A stretch of DNA of 35,775 nt from Clostridia bacterium (GTDB taxonomy: Bacteria > Bacillota > Clostridia > UBA1212 > UBA1255), in assembly GCA_017508875.1 (NCBI GenBank), contig JAFWQX010000075.1, positions 1 to 35,775 of the forward strand. The letters are read 5' to 3'. Of this stretch, positions 7,567-17,080 are shown piece after piece. The notes beneath the pieces are model-generated. The model was not told the origin of the DNA, ran no database searches, and saw only the letters and a list, made by a program, of their open reading frames with translations. The position numbers and the translations under genes are program-made. The first letter of the stretch is position 1; every line of letters begins with the position of its first letter.

Positions 7567-8859
7567 TTAATCGCGAAGTTTTCCGATAAGATTGCGGAAC
7601 TTGTCCTTTATCGAACCGAAAACTCCCGGTTTATTGTCCTCCTGAGCCCCTTCCGGCTCCTCGCGCTCGATATCCGAACGCTTCATGCCGTAAGGAAGCA
7701 TTGACGCGATATACATGATCATACCGCTGGTGTACGTAAATATCGCCTTCATCGCGGTATTGCGCGTAAAGTCGATGTCGGCAAGCTTCGTCCTGAACAC
7801 GCGCTCGCAAACTATATCGAGGCCGGAAAAGCCCACGATGCCGTCGCCGGAAAGTACTACGCGGTCAATGAACGACGTATCGATCTCGTCTACGTCGAGC
7901 CTCTCCCTGATAATGCCGAAAATATCCTCGATCCTCGCCTGCATGATCCCGACGATCTCGGAGCATTTAACGACGCGCGACTTACCGTCCGCGAGCGAAC
8001 CGATGGCGACGTCAACGTCGTTCGTAACTAAAGAAGCGTCTGCGATCTGGTAATCGCACTTGAGCAGTTCAGCCTCTTCCCTGCGCACGTTGAGCACCTG
8101 CGCGATATCGCCGGTGATCGTACCGCCGCCGACAGGAAGCGCGGAAGCATAATAAATATTGCCCTTATAGAACACGCAGAACTCGGTCGCGAAGCCGCCC
8201 ATATCGATGAACAGCGTGCTCGCATCGGGATCCGGACATGCTGTCAGCAGCGCTCTTACCGCGACAGAAAGCGGAATAAAACCGTCGATCTCGAGTCCGG
8301 CAGCTCTGACGCATTCGCTCACAGCCTCTACGTAAGTATTTTCCGCGATCAGAAGCTGTGCATCCACGCGCAGATTCGAAGCCTTTATACCGATAGGAGA
8401 AGTCGTCTGGAGCCCGTCATCCAGAGTAAAGCGGATAGGAACAGCCCCGAGCAGGTATTCGTTATCGTAAAGTTCAGTACCTTCGACTTTATCGAGCAGC
8501 GCGGCAACGTCGTTTCCCGTGACCACGCCCGGTTCGGTGCCCGGTCCGAAGTCGCCGTCTTCAGAATAAACGGGGGCAATATTTATCGAATCGACGTTTT
8601 TCACATACTTCACGTGAGCCCCGGAAATACTGACGTATGCGGAGCGGACAATTATTTCGGTCTTTTCTCTGATGCGTCTCAGCACTTTGCGGATACTCTC
8701 CGTGACCTCCGCCGCATTTTCGATCTTAAACTTTCTGATGCCGTGGCAGACGGAATAATCTCTGGCAACGATATGCGGTTTTCCGTTGGTCCCGACTTTC
8801 GCGACCAGCAGCCTCACACCGGTGGTACCTATATCCATTACCGCAATGTATTCATTCAT
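7567..8859 (-). CDS. ftsA: Cell division protein FtsA
   Basis: A 430-residue actin-like ATPase that anchors FtsZ to the membrane and recruits the divisome. The first phosphate loop is seen in AVMDIGTTGVRLLVAKV, the SHS2 (1C) domain around TEIIVRSAYVSISGAHVKYV, the second phosphate loop in TLFIDMGGFATEFCVF, and the adenosine region in DRVVLSGDGIVGFSGL. The C-terminus, FGSIKDKFRNLIGKLR, is an amphipathic membrane-targeting helix after an acidic linker. The ATG at 8859 has AGGAG 11 nt upstream; an in-frame GTG three codons earlier is too close to that site. It follows sbp by 14 nt. Sequence is fairly divergent, but order and motifs agree. Confidence 0.93.
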   Translation of the reverse strand: MNEYIAVMDIGTTGVRLLVAKVGTNGKPHIVARDYSVCHGIRKFKIENAAEVTESIRKVLRRIREKTEIIVRSAYVSISGAHVKYVKNVDSINIAPVYSEDGDFGPGTEPGVVTGNDVAALLDKVEGTELYDNEYLLGAVPIRFTLDDGLQTTSPIGIKASNLRVDAQLLIAENTYVEAVSECVRAAGLEIDGFIPLSVAVRALLTACPDPDASTLFIDMGGFATEFCVFYKGNIYYASALPVGGGTITGDIAQVLNVRREEAELLKCDYQIADASLVTNDVDVAIGSLADGKSRVVKCSEIVGIMQARIEDIFGIIRERLDVDEIDTSFIDRVVLSGDGIVGFSGLDIVCERVFRTKLADIDFTRNTAMKAIFTYTSGMIMYIASMLPYGMKRSDIEREEPEGAQEDNKPGVFGSIKDKFRNLIGKLRD

Positions 8860-8873
8860 AATGATCACCGCTC

Positions 8874-9227
8874 CTATTTCTTCCTGACGTCTTTCTTCAT
8901 AAACTTGCTGAAGAAGAGTCTCCTAAGTATTGCAAAATTTTCAAACAGTCTTACGCCGAATGCGAACATCGGAACAAGATAAAGGCTGAGCCCCAGTTTT
9001 TCGCCTATAAACGTAAGAAGCAGCGCAAGCAGCAGATTACCGATAAATCCCGTTATGAAGACGCGGATGTCAAAACGTTTCTGCATATCCGCCACGGCGC
9101 CTCCGAACACAGTATCGAGGCCCGCCAGTATTCCGACGGCAACGTACACCGTGATCCCTTCCGGAATATCAAAAGGAAGGAAGATACCTATCAGTATTCC
9201 GATGACCATGCCCAGTATGGGTATCAT
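8874..9227 (-). CDS. sbp: Small basic membrane protein, Sbp/DUF1290 family
   Basis: A 117-residue protein with three to four hydrophobic segments and a highly basic tail (RRLFFSKFMKKDVRKK). It begins MIPILGMVIGILIGIFLPFDIP and includes the family-typical VAVGILAGLDTVFGGAVADMQKRFD. In Firmicutes this family lies between divIB/ftsQ and ftsA, as here; its role is unproven, though location suggests division or envelope work. The ATG at 9227 is preceded by GGGAGGAATAGCC. A longer in-frame start at 9260 lies inside ftsQ and is less likely. Only 4 nt separate it from the ftsQ stop. Confidence 0.9.
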   Translation of the reverse strand: MIPILGMVIGILIGIFLPFDIPEGITVYVAVGILAGLDTVFGGAVADMQKRFDIRVFITGFIGNLLLALLLTFIGEKLGLSLYLVPMFAFGVRLFENFAILRRLFFSKFMKKDVRKK

Positions 9228-9231
9228 ACGG

Positions 9232-10056
9232 CTATTCCTCCCTTTCTCCGTTCTTAACAAAAGTCGCCTGTTTACCGTCCGCGACAGTTAAAGTGCCGTT
9301 GGATTCCCCGTTTACGCCTTTATCCATTACGCCCTTTAACATCGACAATTTAATTCCTAAATCGTCCGGCCCTCCTATTTTTATCGTCAGGCTCGGGGCG
9401 CAATACAGGTATATATTATTATAATCCGAAACGTCGGCAATATCAATATACCCTTCCATCTGAAGCTGCGTCATCAGCGCACAAATGCGTATGGCGGTGT
9501 CGATATTCTTGTTTTTTCCGTCTGAAATGCCCGAACCGAGCTTATATCCGCCGGGCGTTATCCCCTTTACGAGCGGCATCCCTTCAGGCAGATTTTCTTT
9601 CGAGAACGTTTCAAGTACGATCCCGTGCGTGTCGCACAGCAGGTACGTGTCGTAATATTCGGTAAGAAACGATTCGCGTCGTTCTTCGGCCGTGACTTTC
9701 AGCTTCCCGCCCGGAACGTATTTCACGCGTACGTTCTCAAGATACGTGCAGTCGAACATTATCCGCTTCTCTTCTTCAACGAGTTCCAGGCTGAAAATGC
9801 CCCTCGTCTGCTTCAGAGAAGAATTCTTAAAAACAGCCTTGAAGCCGTTTGTCCCGACGTAACTGTCGAGATAGCCGGCAATATCGTCGTGCGAATAATG
9901 GCGAAGTTCGTCAACTTCGATCGTTTTGATCGAGAAGAACGGGGCGTTGAACACAACTGCGAGGGCGATCATGAACAGCAGAACGAAAACTCCCAGTATG
10001 ACCGGCAGCTTAGGGATACGCTTTTTCTTATTATTCTTCACCTTATCAGTTCCCAT
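9232..10056 (-). CDS. ftsQ: Cell division protein FtsQ/DivIB
   Basis: A 274-residue bitopic protein: a lysine-rich cytoplasmic tail (NNKKKRIPK), one membrane helix (about 17-37), then an extracytoplasmic POTRA domain beginning FFSIKTIEVDELRHYSHDDI. The beta domain includes the family-typical VRVKYVPGGKLKVTAEERRES. It stabilises the divisome with FtsB and FtsL, regulating septal peptidoglycan synthesis. The ATG at 10056 follows GGGGAAGAGTAGGTC. It is the first of ftsQ-sbp-ftsA-ftsZ; a heptamer array separates it from the aminotransferase upstream. No murein-precursor gene lies beside it, unlike many Firmicutes dcw clusters. Confidence 0.88.
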   Translation of the reverse strand: MGTDKVKNNKKKRIPKLPVILGVFVLLFMIALAVVFNAPFFSIKTIEVDELRHYSHDDIAGYLDSYVGTNGFKAVFKNSSLKQTRGIFSLELVEEEKRIMFDCTYLENVRVKYVPGGKLKVTAEERRESFLTEYYDTYLLCDTHGIVLETFSKENLPEGMPLVKGITPGGYKLGSGISDGKNKNIDTAIRICALMTQLQMEGYIDIADVSDYNNIYLYCAPSLTIKIGGPDDLGIKLSMLKGVMDKGVNGESNGTLTVADGKQATFVKNGEREE

Positions 10057-10088
10057 GACCTACTCTTCCCCGCGACCGCCGCAGGCAC

Positions 10089-10207
10089 CTAACTCTAAAC
10101 TCAAATACGTGTCATCATCCGGTTCGCCTCTTAACTCTTAACTCTGAACTCTGAACTCTTAACTCTTAACTCTTAACTCTTAACTCTTAACTTTTAACTC
10201 TTTAACT
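10089..10207. repeat. TTAACTC heptamer array with partial flanking element (copy 2)
   Basis: About ten heptamers run from 10131 to 10200 (mostly TTAACTC, two TGAACTC, one TTAACTT). Before them, 10107-10130 resembles the right arm of the element at 3904-4076 (CGTG.CATCA followed by TTCGCCTC), and 10089-10103 resembles its AACTCC.TAAACTC flank. The array runs into the aminotransferase gene: its last codons (GAG TTA AAG AGT TAA on the minus strand) are built from heptamer sequence, including the stop. Confidence 0.75.
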
Positions 10208-11381
10208 CCTCCATTATCTCCGCAAACGCCTTTTCGCTGCCGCGTATCGTTTCACGGCTTACGCAGTAGGACAGGCGGAAATAGCCGGGATACGAAAAAC
10301 CGCTGCCTGCCACTACGATAGTGCGGTGCCTGAGCGCGATCTCCGCGAACTTCTTATCGTCCGGGATCGGGCTCTTCGGGAACAGATAGAACGCTCCTTT
10401 GGGGAGAGTGCATTCGAACCCGGTGTTGATAAGAATGTTATAAAGCATATCTCTGCGTTCTTTGTAATCGGAAAGCCCGACGGCGCTGTAAAGGTGTCTT
10501 GCGGCAACCTTCTGGAAAAGCGCAGGGGCGTTGACGAAGCCCAGAGTGCGGTTCGAGTATACGATCGCGGCTTCGAGCACGTCTTTTCCCGGCAGATCGG
10601 GGTTCACAGCGACGTACCCTATCCGCTCTCCGGGAAGGGCAAGAGATTTGCTGAAAGAATTGACAACTATACTGTTCGTGAATATGCGGGAAACGCTCGG
10701 TACTCTTACGCCGTCGTAAATTATTTTCGCGTAGGGTTCGTCAGAGACAACGTACACGGGCTGTCCGAATTTCTTTTCCGCTTCGTTAAGAACGTCGCGG
10801 ATCGCGATCAGATCCTCCTCCGGATATACTGCCCCGGAAGGATTGTTCGGAGAATTCAGTATTATGGCCTTTGTCTTCGGCCCGATCGCTTTGGCTATGG
10901 CGTCTACGTCCGGTCTGAAAGAGCCGGGGAGCGTTCTTACAGGTTTTACGATGCCGCCCTGATTCCCGACGTACGAATTATACTCCATAAAGTACGGGGC
11001 CAGCGTTATCACCTCGTCGCCCGGATCCAGCAGCGAATGGAACGTGACGGAAAGGCCTGCGGCCGCGCCCGTCACCATGACGATCTCATCGGCGGTAAAG
11101 AATCTTCCGCTCTCCTCGGACATATATGAGGCAACGGTCTTGCGCACGTCGGTAAAGCCGGCGTTCGACATGTATTTATGGATGTTCGGCTCATCCGCCA
11201 GAAGGCGAATGTCGTCAATAATATCCTTGTCCGGTTCCGGATCCGGGTTTCCGAGAGCAAAATCATACACGTTTTCAGCGCCGTATTTCGCCTTTAAAAT
11301 ATTGCCCTGCTCGAACATCGCCCGTATCATCGAGCCGGAAGCGAGGCTTTCGGTAACTGCTTTTGAGAACATTGACCTCAT
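10194..11381 (-). CDS. Pyridoxal-phosphate-dependent aminotransferase, class I/II
   Basis: A 395-residue fold-type I aminotransferase of the aspartate-aminotransferase superfamily. The PLP residues are visible: SPNNPSG (Asn180), SDEPYAKI (Asp214, Tyr217), the Schiff-base lysine in [16 protein letters not shown] (Lys245), and the carboxylate-binding Arg in [12 protein letters not shown]. It would move an amino group between an amino acid and a 2-oxo acid; the exact substrate (Asp, Ala or aromatic) cannot be read off. The ATG at 11381 overlaps the rpe stop by 4 nt (ATGA); an ATG three codons later, with AGG before it, is an alternative. The C-terminus overlaps the TTAACTC array. Confidence 0.9.
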   Translation of the reverse strand: MRSMFSKAVTESLASGSMIRAMFEQGNILKAKYGAENVYDFALGNPDPEPDKDIIDDIRLLADEPNIHKYMSNAGFTDVRKTVASYMSEESGRFFTADEIVMVTGAAAGLSVTFHSLLDPGDEVITLAPYFMEYNSYVGNQGGIVKPVRTLPGSFRPDVDAIAKAIGPKTKAIILNSPNNPSGAVYPEEDLIAIRDVLNEAEKKFGQPVYVVSDEPYAKIIYDGVRVPSVSRIFTNSIVVNSFSKSLALPGERIGYVAVNPDLPGKDVLEAAIVYSNRTLGFVNAPALFQKVAARHLYSAVGLSDYKERRDMLYNILINTGFECTLPKGAFYLFPKSPIPDDKKFAEIALRHRTIVVAGSGFSYPGYFRLSYCVSRETIRGSEKAFAEIMEELKS

Positions 11382-12034
11382 CCTTCCCCTTTGAGAATAC
11401 TTATTACCTTTTTGCGGTCTTTCGCGCCGTAGACAGCGCTTCCTGCTACCAGCACGTCTGCACCGGCCGAGACTACCTGCTCATACGTCACTGTATCGAC
11501 TCCGCCGTCGACCTCGATATGCATTTCCGGGAATCCCGCGCTTTCGCACATCTTTCGCACCGCTTTTATCTTCTGCGTGACCTGAGGGATGTACGACTGC
11601 CCGCCGAAGCCGGGGTTCACCGACATCAGCAGTATCATATCGATGTCCGGGAGGATATATTTAAGCGTCTCTTCCGGCGTCGCGGGATTAAGCGCCACTC
11701 CCGCCATTACGCCCTGCTTTTTTATGAGCTGTACCGTGCGGTGCAGATGCGTGCAGGCCTCCTGATGGACGGTGATCATGTCCGCGCCGGCTTTGGCAAA
11801 TTCTTCGATATATTTGTCCGGATTTTCGATCATAAGGTGAACGTCGAACGGAAGTTTCGTCACGGGCCGCGCTTTTTTAATGACAGGCATTCCGAATGAA
11901 ATGTTCGGCACAAAATGGCCGTCCATTACGTCAACGTGGATCCAGTCCGCGCCGGCGCGTTCAACGTCGATTATTTCCTCTCCCAGTCTCGCAAAATCCG
12001 CCGACAGAATAGACGGGGCAACCAATGTTTTCAT
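11378..12034 (-). CDS. rpe: Ribulose-phosphate 3-epimerase
   Basis: A 218-residue TIM-barrel enzyme that interconverts ribulose-5-phosphate and xylulose-5-phosphate in the pentose phosphate pathway. All hallmark blocks are present: [15 protein letters not shown], the metal- and acid-bearing [39 protein letters not shown], and the catalytic EVDGGV followed by VAGSAVYG. Length is standard. GGAGGATAAAAGGA precedes the ATG. It starts 5 nt after the rsgA stop and overlaps the aminotransferase, in the usual Firmicutes rsgA-rpe order. Confidence 0.97.
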   Translation of the reverse strand: MKTLVAPSILSADFARLGEEIIDVERAGADWIHVDVMDGHFVPNISFGMPVIKKARPVTKLPFDVHLMIENPDKYIEEFAKAGADMITVHQEACTHLHRTVQLIKKQGVMAGVALNPATPEETLKYILPDIDMILLMSVNPGFGGQSYIPQVTQKIKAVRKMCESAGFPEMHIEVDGGVDTVTYEQVVSAGADVLVAGSAVYGAKDRKKVISILKGEG

Positions 12035-12039
12035 TCCTT

Positions 12040-12972
12040 TTATCCTCCGTTTTTATTGCTTTTTCTGTATTTGTTCTTTTCTTTGAGTTCGAGCTCGCGG
12101 TACAGTTTTTTGTACCGTTCATACCGCTCCGGATGGAACAGTCCGCCGTGAACGAGCCCCGGTACGAAGCATCCCGGCTCCCCGGTGTGGCTGCAGTCCT
12201 GAAAGCGGCATTCGCCCTGATGATTATATACCTCCGGATAGTATCCGGGCAAGTCCCGCGGCGCCGTATTCTCGAGTTCGAACAGGCTGAAACCCGGCGA
12301 ATCTATCACGAAAGACGGGCGGGACACGTATCTGGAAGAGACGGGGAACAGTTCGGCGTGCCGCGTAGTATGTCTGCCCCGAAGCGTCTTTTCGCTAATG
12401 TCTCCCGTTGCCATAAAAGCGCCGTCCGTAAGCAGATTAAGGATGGTAGACTTCCCGACGCCCGACTGGCCGGCGAGCACGCACGTTGACCCTTCCAGCA
12501 GCGGGAACAGGCCGTCCAGACCGTGTTTTTCCGGGTCGAAAGCCTTAGTGACAAAGCATTTGGCGGCGAAGCGGTATTGCCCTGCAATCTCCGACGCCGC
12601 CTTTTCGTCCTGATCCGCTTTATTGACAACGAGAACGGAATCGATCCCTTCCCTTTCTGCGCATACGAGCAGTTTATCGACGAGCATCAGGTCCGGAGCG
12701 GGCGAAAGCGAGGCGATCACGAGCACGAGCTTATCGATATTGGCCGCCTTCGGCCGGATGAGCACGTTTTTTCTCGGAAGTACCGACGAAATTACTGCCG
12801 GCGTTCCGGTGTTAGCGTCATTCTCAATCATGACACTGTCGCCTGTCACCGGCGTAATACCGCCGAGCCTCAGGCTGCCGCGAAGTCTGCATTCATATTG
12901 CGCATTTTCAGAATAAACGGTATAAAGCCCGCCCACACCCTTAAGAATGATTCCGGTGCGATCGGCCGCCAT
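12040..12972 (-). CDS. rsgA: Ribosome small-subunit GTPase RsgA
   Basis: A 310-residue circularly permuted GTPase that acts late in 30S subunit maturation. An N-terminal OB-fold is followed by G4 NKAD (117-120), G1 GQSGVGKST (168-176), the [11 protein letters not shown] block, G3 DSPG (224-227), and a C-terminal zinc site (Cys255, Cys260, His262, Cys268). The permuted G4-G1-G3 order is diagnostic. Its ATG shares one base with the kinase stop (TAATG), so translation is coupled. The phosphatase-kinase-rsgA-rpe order matches Bacillus, where PrkC phosphorylates this GTPase. Confidence 0.97.
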   Translation of the reverse strand: MAADRTGIILKGVGGLYTVYSENAQYECRLRGSLRLGGITPVTGDSVMIENDANTGTPAVISSVLPRKNVLIRPKAANIDKLVLVIASLSPAPDLMLVDKLLVCAEREGIDSVLVVNKADQDEKAASEIAGQYRFAAKCFVTKAFDPEKHGLDGLFPLLEGSTCVLAGQSGVGKSTILNLLTDGAFMATGDISEKTLRGRHTTRHAELFPVSSRYVSRPSFVIDSPGFSLFELENTAPRDLPGYYPEVYNHQGECRFQDCSHTGEPGCFVPGLVHGGLFHPERYERYKKLYRELELKEKNKYRKSNKNGG

Positions 12973-15263
12973 TACCTTTTCTCCACGTAATCGTAAGTAA
13001 CAAGGATCTGTTTGTAGATCGAGCGGTTAATGTAGATAGTCACTTTTACAGGCATCCCGCTAACAGGAATGTTCAGATGATACTTGAACGGGAATTCGGT
13101 CCTTTTAAGTGAGCCGCTGTAAATGATATCCGAAAATGAACCGGATCCGACGAGCGGTATCGATTCGATGCGGACGTCAACTTCTTCCGCCGAAGTGACG
13201 TCGGACGGATAATCGAGCGTGAGTTCTTTATCTGTCTGAAGCATGCGCACGGTAAAGAAATAAATCTCCACAGATTCTCCGACGTATATCTCGGTCCCGG
13301 CCTGAGGATACTGCGCCACTACCGTCATTGACGCAAGAACAGGCGTGGGAGACGGGGTGGCCGTAGGCGGAACGGTCGGAGCGGTGGTAATTGACGGGGT
13401 CTGCGTGATTTCCGGGGTAACGGTATTAATCGCTTCGGCCGAAGAATCGGGGGGCAATTCCTGCGTGGGTTCTTCGGTGGGTTCGAGCGTGGGTTCTTCC
13501 GTGGGAGTCGGTATGAGGAGCGGATCCGCAGTAGGCTCCGGCGTGGGAGTCGGGGTGGCAACAAGGTCGGTTATATCTGAGCCCGGTTCCGGATATGCTC
13601 TTCTGAGCGTGAGCCCTGCCAGTGTAAGCTGCATCTCAGCTTCCTGCGCGGTCATTCCTATAAGGTTCGGCACGCGCACTTTTTCTGCCATCTGACCCGT
13701 GCTGTAATAGATCGTGACCGTATCGCCCGGCGTAACGATAGATCCTGCCGCAGGCGACGTACGCACGACCATGTCTTTCTTATGCGAAGCGCTTGAAACT
13801 GTATGGAAATTAACGCTCAGACCGGCGGAAGTCAGGTCCGCAAGCGCCTGGCGGTAATCCTTATCCACCATATCTTCCAGAATAAAAGAGTTGCTGAGGC
13901 TGGACACTTTCAACGTGAGCACGTCTTTGAGGGTGATCGTCTCTCCGGCGGCAACGCTTTGCCCTACCACGTATCCGAGCGGGTAGTCTTCACTGAGCGC
14001 CGGTTCCTGTGCGACGTTTATTCCCTTCGCGGTGAGTTCGTTGATCACGTCCTGTGCCTTCATCGCGTGGTAATCTGCGACTTTATAGGAAACGGAAGTG
14101 AATTTACCCATGTTTGAATTGAGGTTCCTGAACCGGTTCACCATAAAGATGATGCCAACAATTCCGAGAATGATGGCAAGTACGTACGCGAAAGTCGTCA
14201 TCGTGACGTTTCGCACGATCTCGGCGCGGTTTATTTCAAGTTCTCTGTCGGTGTAATCCGCAGCCCTGCGGCCCGGAGCGGAGTTCGATGAATTACCGTC
14301 TCCGTTCTCGTATTCATTGATATCTTCACGGCGTATGATCAGCGGCGCAGAAAATTCGGTCGCTTCGAGGTTCTGTATGTCCGCGGCTCCGTCGTCGAGG
14401 TTATTCTCGGGAGTAAGGAACGAATAGCCGGGATTTGCCGAGACCATCTTGAGCCTTGCGTACATATCCCGCGCAGTCTGGAAACGCTCAGCCGGATCTT
14501 TCTTAGTGGCCATCATTACGAGATCGCTGACGCCGTACGGTATGTCCGGATCGACGGTATGCGGCGGCACGATGTTTCCGTCTATATGTTTAAGCGCGAT
14601 GCTTACGTGCGACTCTCCGTCGAACGGCACGACGCCCGTGACCATTTCGTAGAGCGTGATCCCGATGGAATAAATGTCCGAGCGCTCGTCGGTAAAGCCG
14701 CCTCTCGCCTGCTCGGGCGACAGATAATGCACCGAACCGGCGCTGTCTCCTCCGGCTTTTCTCGTCCCTTCCGTCACGGCGCGGGCAATTCCGAAGTCTG
14801 TGAGTTTTACCCTGCCCTCGTCGGTTATAAGTATATTCTGAGGTTTTATGTCTCTGTGTACGATACCGTGGCTGTGGGCGCAGTCGATCGCGGACAATAT
14901 CTGGGCGCATATGTTAAGCGCGTCCCTCCAGCCCATTGACTGAATAACGTTTATATACGCCTTCAGCGTTATGCCGGAAACGTACTCCATCACTATGTAA
15001 GGTAGATCGTCCTCCTGGGAAAAATCGTATATCTCTACGATATTGGGATGATGAAGGTCCTTCGCGGCGTTGATCTCATTCCTGAAATGCTGCAAAAACT
15101 CCTCGTCTTCCGCATATTCCTCCCTGAGCATCTTTACGGCAACGGTGCGTTCCTCCTGAAGATCGGTCGCACGGTATACCACCGACATGCCGCCCGTACC
15201 CACTTTACTCTCAAGCCTGTACCGGCCTCCCAATATTATTCTGTCTGCCGCATCTGTCTGCAT
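12972..15263 (-). CDS. prkC: PASTA-domain Ser/Thr protein kinase (PrkC/StkP type)
   Basis: A 763-residue membrane kinase that senses muropeptides or lipid II and controls wall synthesis and division. Kinase domain: glycine loop VGTGGMS (21-27), VAVK with Lys44, HRDIKPQN (136-143), DFG (156-158), SPEQARG. One membrane helix (about 355-377) leads to extracytoplasmic PASTA domains at about 388-455 and 459-523. A third starts at about 528 but is interrupted at 569-643 by a Thr/Pro/Glu-rich linker before a matching half (YPQAGTEIYVGESVEIYF, 651-669). A C-terminal beta-rich domain of about 90 residues follows. GGAGCAGAAGAACA precedes the ATG. The phosphatase gene is 24 nt upstream. Confidence 0.95.
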   Translation of the reverse strand: MQTDAADRIILGGRYRLESKVGTGGMSVVYRATDLQEERTVAVKMLREEYAEDEEFLQHFRNEINAAKDLHHPNIVEIYDFSQEDDLPYIVMEYVSGITLKAYINVIQSMGWRDALNICAQILSAIDCAHSHGIVHRDIKPQNILITDEGRVKLTDFGIARAVTEGTRKAGGDSAGSVHYLSPEQARGGFTDERSDIYSIGITLYEMVTGVVPFDGESHVSIALKHIDGNIVPPHTVDPDIPYGVSDLVMMATKKDPAERFQTARDMYARLKMVSANPGYSFLTPENNLDDGAADIQNLEATEFSAPLIIRREDINEYENGDGNSSNSAPGRRAADYTDRELEINRAEIVRNVTMTTFAYVLAIILGIVGIIFMVNRFRNLNSNMGKFTSVSYKVADYHAMKAQDVINELTAKGINVAQEPALSEDYPLGYVVGQSVAAGETITLKDVLTLKVSSLSNSFILEDMVDKDYRQALADLTSAGLSVNFHTVSSASHKKDMVVRTSPAAGSIVTPGDTVTIYYSTGQMAEKVRVPNLIGMTAQEAEMQLTLAGLTLRRAYPEPGSDITDLVATPTPTPEPTADPLLIPTPTEEPTLEPTEEPTQELPPDSSAEAINTVTPEITQTPSITTAPTVPPTATPSPTPVLASMTVVAQYPQAGTEIYVGESVEIYFFTVRMLQTDKELTLDYPSDVTSAEEVDVRIESIPLVGSGSFSDIIYSGSLKRTEFPFKYHLNIPVSGMPVKVTIYINRSIYKQILVTYDYVEKR

Positions 15264-15287
15264 TGTTCTTCTGCTCCGTTAGCCTCT

Positions 15288-16016
15288 TTACAGCTGGACG
15301 ATAACAACTGTAATATTATCCCTGCCGCCTTTGGCGTTCGCCATTTCGACCATTTTATCCGCCATCGAAGACGGGTCTGTTTCTTCCGAAAGGCAGGCTC
15401 TTATTTCTTCAAAGCTGAGCATACCGGACAGGCCGTCCGAGCACAGCATAAGTCTGTCGCCGCGCAGGTACGGATCGGTAAATACGTCGCCGGACGGGCA
15501 GGCGAAAAAGCCGAGTCCGTTCGTGATCCTGTTACTGCCGTACAGTTTTTTTGCCTCATCGGCGGTGAACCTTCCGCTGCGGACAAATTCCGCGTATATC
15601 GTATGGTCAACGGTGAGCTGCCTCATTTTTCCCTGCGAAAAGAGGTACGCTCTGCTGTCGCCGAAATTTATAGTTATTATTTCCCGGTCGGTGACGGCGC
15701 TGGCAACAAGCGTGGTTCCCATATCCGTGTGCTCCGAGCCGTACGCCTGCCTGATTATTTCCTCGTTCGCTTCCTGCGAGGTGTGCCGGAGGAATTCGAC
15801 GGCTTCGGGCTTATTCTGAGATTCATGGCACGCCTGATATTTGCGCGCAAAAACTTCGGCGGCGATCTCGCTGGCAACTTCTCCCGCCTTATGTCCTCCT
15901 ACGCCGTCCGCGACCGCGAACAACGAAAAGGGCATATCCGGCAGGTTAGCCATGCAGAAATTGTCCTCGTTTTGCTGACGCATCATTCCTTTATCTGTCT
16001 TCGCGCCGTATCTCAT
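15288..16016 (-). CDS. prpC: PP2C-type Ser/Thr protein phosphatase (Stp/PrpC)
   Basis: A 242-residue PPM phosphatase. Metal-binding and catalytic motifs are in order: MRYGAKTDKGMMRQQNEDNF at the N-terminus, VADGVGGHKAGEVAS, NFGDSRAYLF, LMLCSDGLSGML and GGRDNITVVIV. It reverses phosphorylation by the adjacent PASTA kinase and on its targets. GGAGCGGGATCT precedes the ATG, and it begins 14 nt after rlmN. The kinase-phosphatase pair in one operon is the usual Firmicutes arrangement. Length is standard; no signal peptide, so cytoplasmic. Confidence 0.96.
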   Translation of the reverse strand: MRYGAKTDKGMMRQQNEDNFCMANLPDMPFSLFAVADGVGGHKAGEVASEIAAEVFARKYQACHESQNKPEAVEFLRHTSQEANEEIIRQAYGSEHTDMGTTLVASAVTDREIITINFGDSRAYLFSQGKMRQLTVDHTIYAEFVRSGRFTADEAKKLYGSNRITNGLGFFACPSGDVFTDPYLRGDRLMLCSDGLSGMLSFEEIRACLSEETDPSSMADKMVEMANAKGGRDNITVVIVQL

Positions 16017-16030
16017 AGATCCCGCTCCGT

Positions 16031-17080
16031 TCAGTTCTTTCCGGAATTATCCTCCATCGCCTTACGCCTAAGCTGACCGCAGGCCGCCTCTATATCCCTG
16101 CCCATTGCCCTTCTGACAGTGGCAGCGAGACCGCCTTTTTCAAGCAGACCTCTGAACCTGTCGATCCGCTCCCTGTCCGCGCGCCTGTACCCGGTGCCGC
16201 TTACAGTGTTAACAGGTATAAGGTTAATATGACAGAGCGTCCCGCCCAGGAGCTTTACGAGCTCCGCAGCATGGCCGTCAGTGTCGTTTACGCCGGAGAT
16301 CATAGCATACTCGTACGTCACGCGCCTGCCGGTCTCCAAACTAAAAGTTTTACATATTTCAAGCAATTTGTCAAGGCTGTATTTCTTTGCGACAGGCATC
16401 ATCCGCGCCCTTTCTTCCTGAAAAGGAGAATGGAGCGACACGCTCAGCGTGACCGGGAGATCCTCTTTCATAAGTTTTTCGATCCCGGGGATAAGGCCGC
16501 ACGTTGACAGCGACATCTTACGGTAGCTTATGTTGAGGCCCTCGGGATCGTGTGCAGAGCGCATAAACGCCACTACGTTGTCATAATTATCGAGCGGTTC
16601 GCCTACGCCCATCATCACGACGTGCCCGATATTGACCCCCGCGTCGCGGCTCATTACTTTTATTTCTCCCTCGATCTCGGCCGCGGTTAGATTACGTCCG
16701 AATCCGGCCTTAGCGGAAGCGCAGAACGTGCAGCCCATCCTGCAGCCTGCCTGAGTGGAAACGCACGCGCTGTACCCGTATTTGTATTTCATCAATACGC
16801 ACTCGATGATGTTCCCGTCGCCCAGATCGAGCAGGTATTTTGCGGTGCCGTCGATCTTTGAAGTCAGTTTGTTAATTATTTTCAGCGTTCTGTCTGAATA
16901 ATACTCTTTGAGCTGTGAGCGAAGCTGAAGCGGCAGGTCTGTCATTTCATCGAACGCGGCGCCTTCACGCAGCCATTTTTCGACCTGCCTCACCCTGAAC
17001 CCGGGGAGGTTAAATCGTGAAAGTTCGGTATGCAGCTCTTCCGGAGACAGTTCATTCAAATTGAGACGCGCCGTGTCCAT
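16031..17080 (-). CDS. rlmN: 23S rRNA (adenine-2503-C2) methyltransferase RlmN
   Basis: A 349-residue radical-SAM enzyme that methylates A2503 of 23S rRNA (and A37 of some tRNAs). It has the N-terminal GFRVRQVEKWL helical region, the iron-sulfur motif CRMGCTFC (Cys113, Cys117, Cys120), GVGEPLDNYDNV, and a C-terminal stretch with the methyl-acceptor cysteine, DIEAACGQL. The ATG at 17080 lies 28 nt inside the end of fmt and has GGGAG at good spacing. In Bacillus, rsmB lies between fmt and rlmN; here it is missing and the two genes overlap directly. Confidence 0.96.
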   Translation of the reverse strand: MDTARLNLNELSPEELHTELSRFNLPGFRVRQVEKWLREGAAFDEMTDLPLQLRSQLKEYYSDRTLKIINKLTSKIDGTAKYLLDLGDGNIIECVLMKYKYGYSACVSTQAGCRMGCTFCASAKAGFGRNLTAAEIEGEIKVMSRDAGVNIGHVVMMGVGEPLDNYDNVVAFMRSAHDPEGLNISYRKMSLSTCGLIPGIEKLMKEDLPVTLSVSLHSPFQEERARMMPVAKKYSLDKLLEICKTFSLETGRRVTYEYAMISGVNDTDGHAAELVKLLGGTLCHINLIPVNTVSGTGYRRADRERIDRFRGLLEKGGLAATVRRAMGRDIEAACGQLRRKAMEDNSGKN

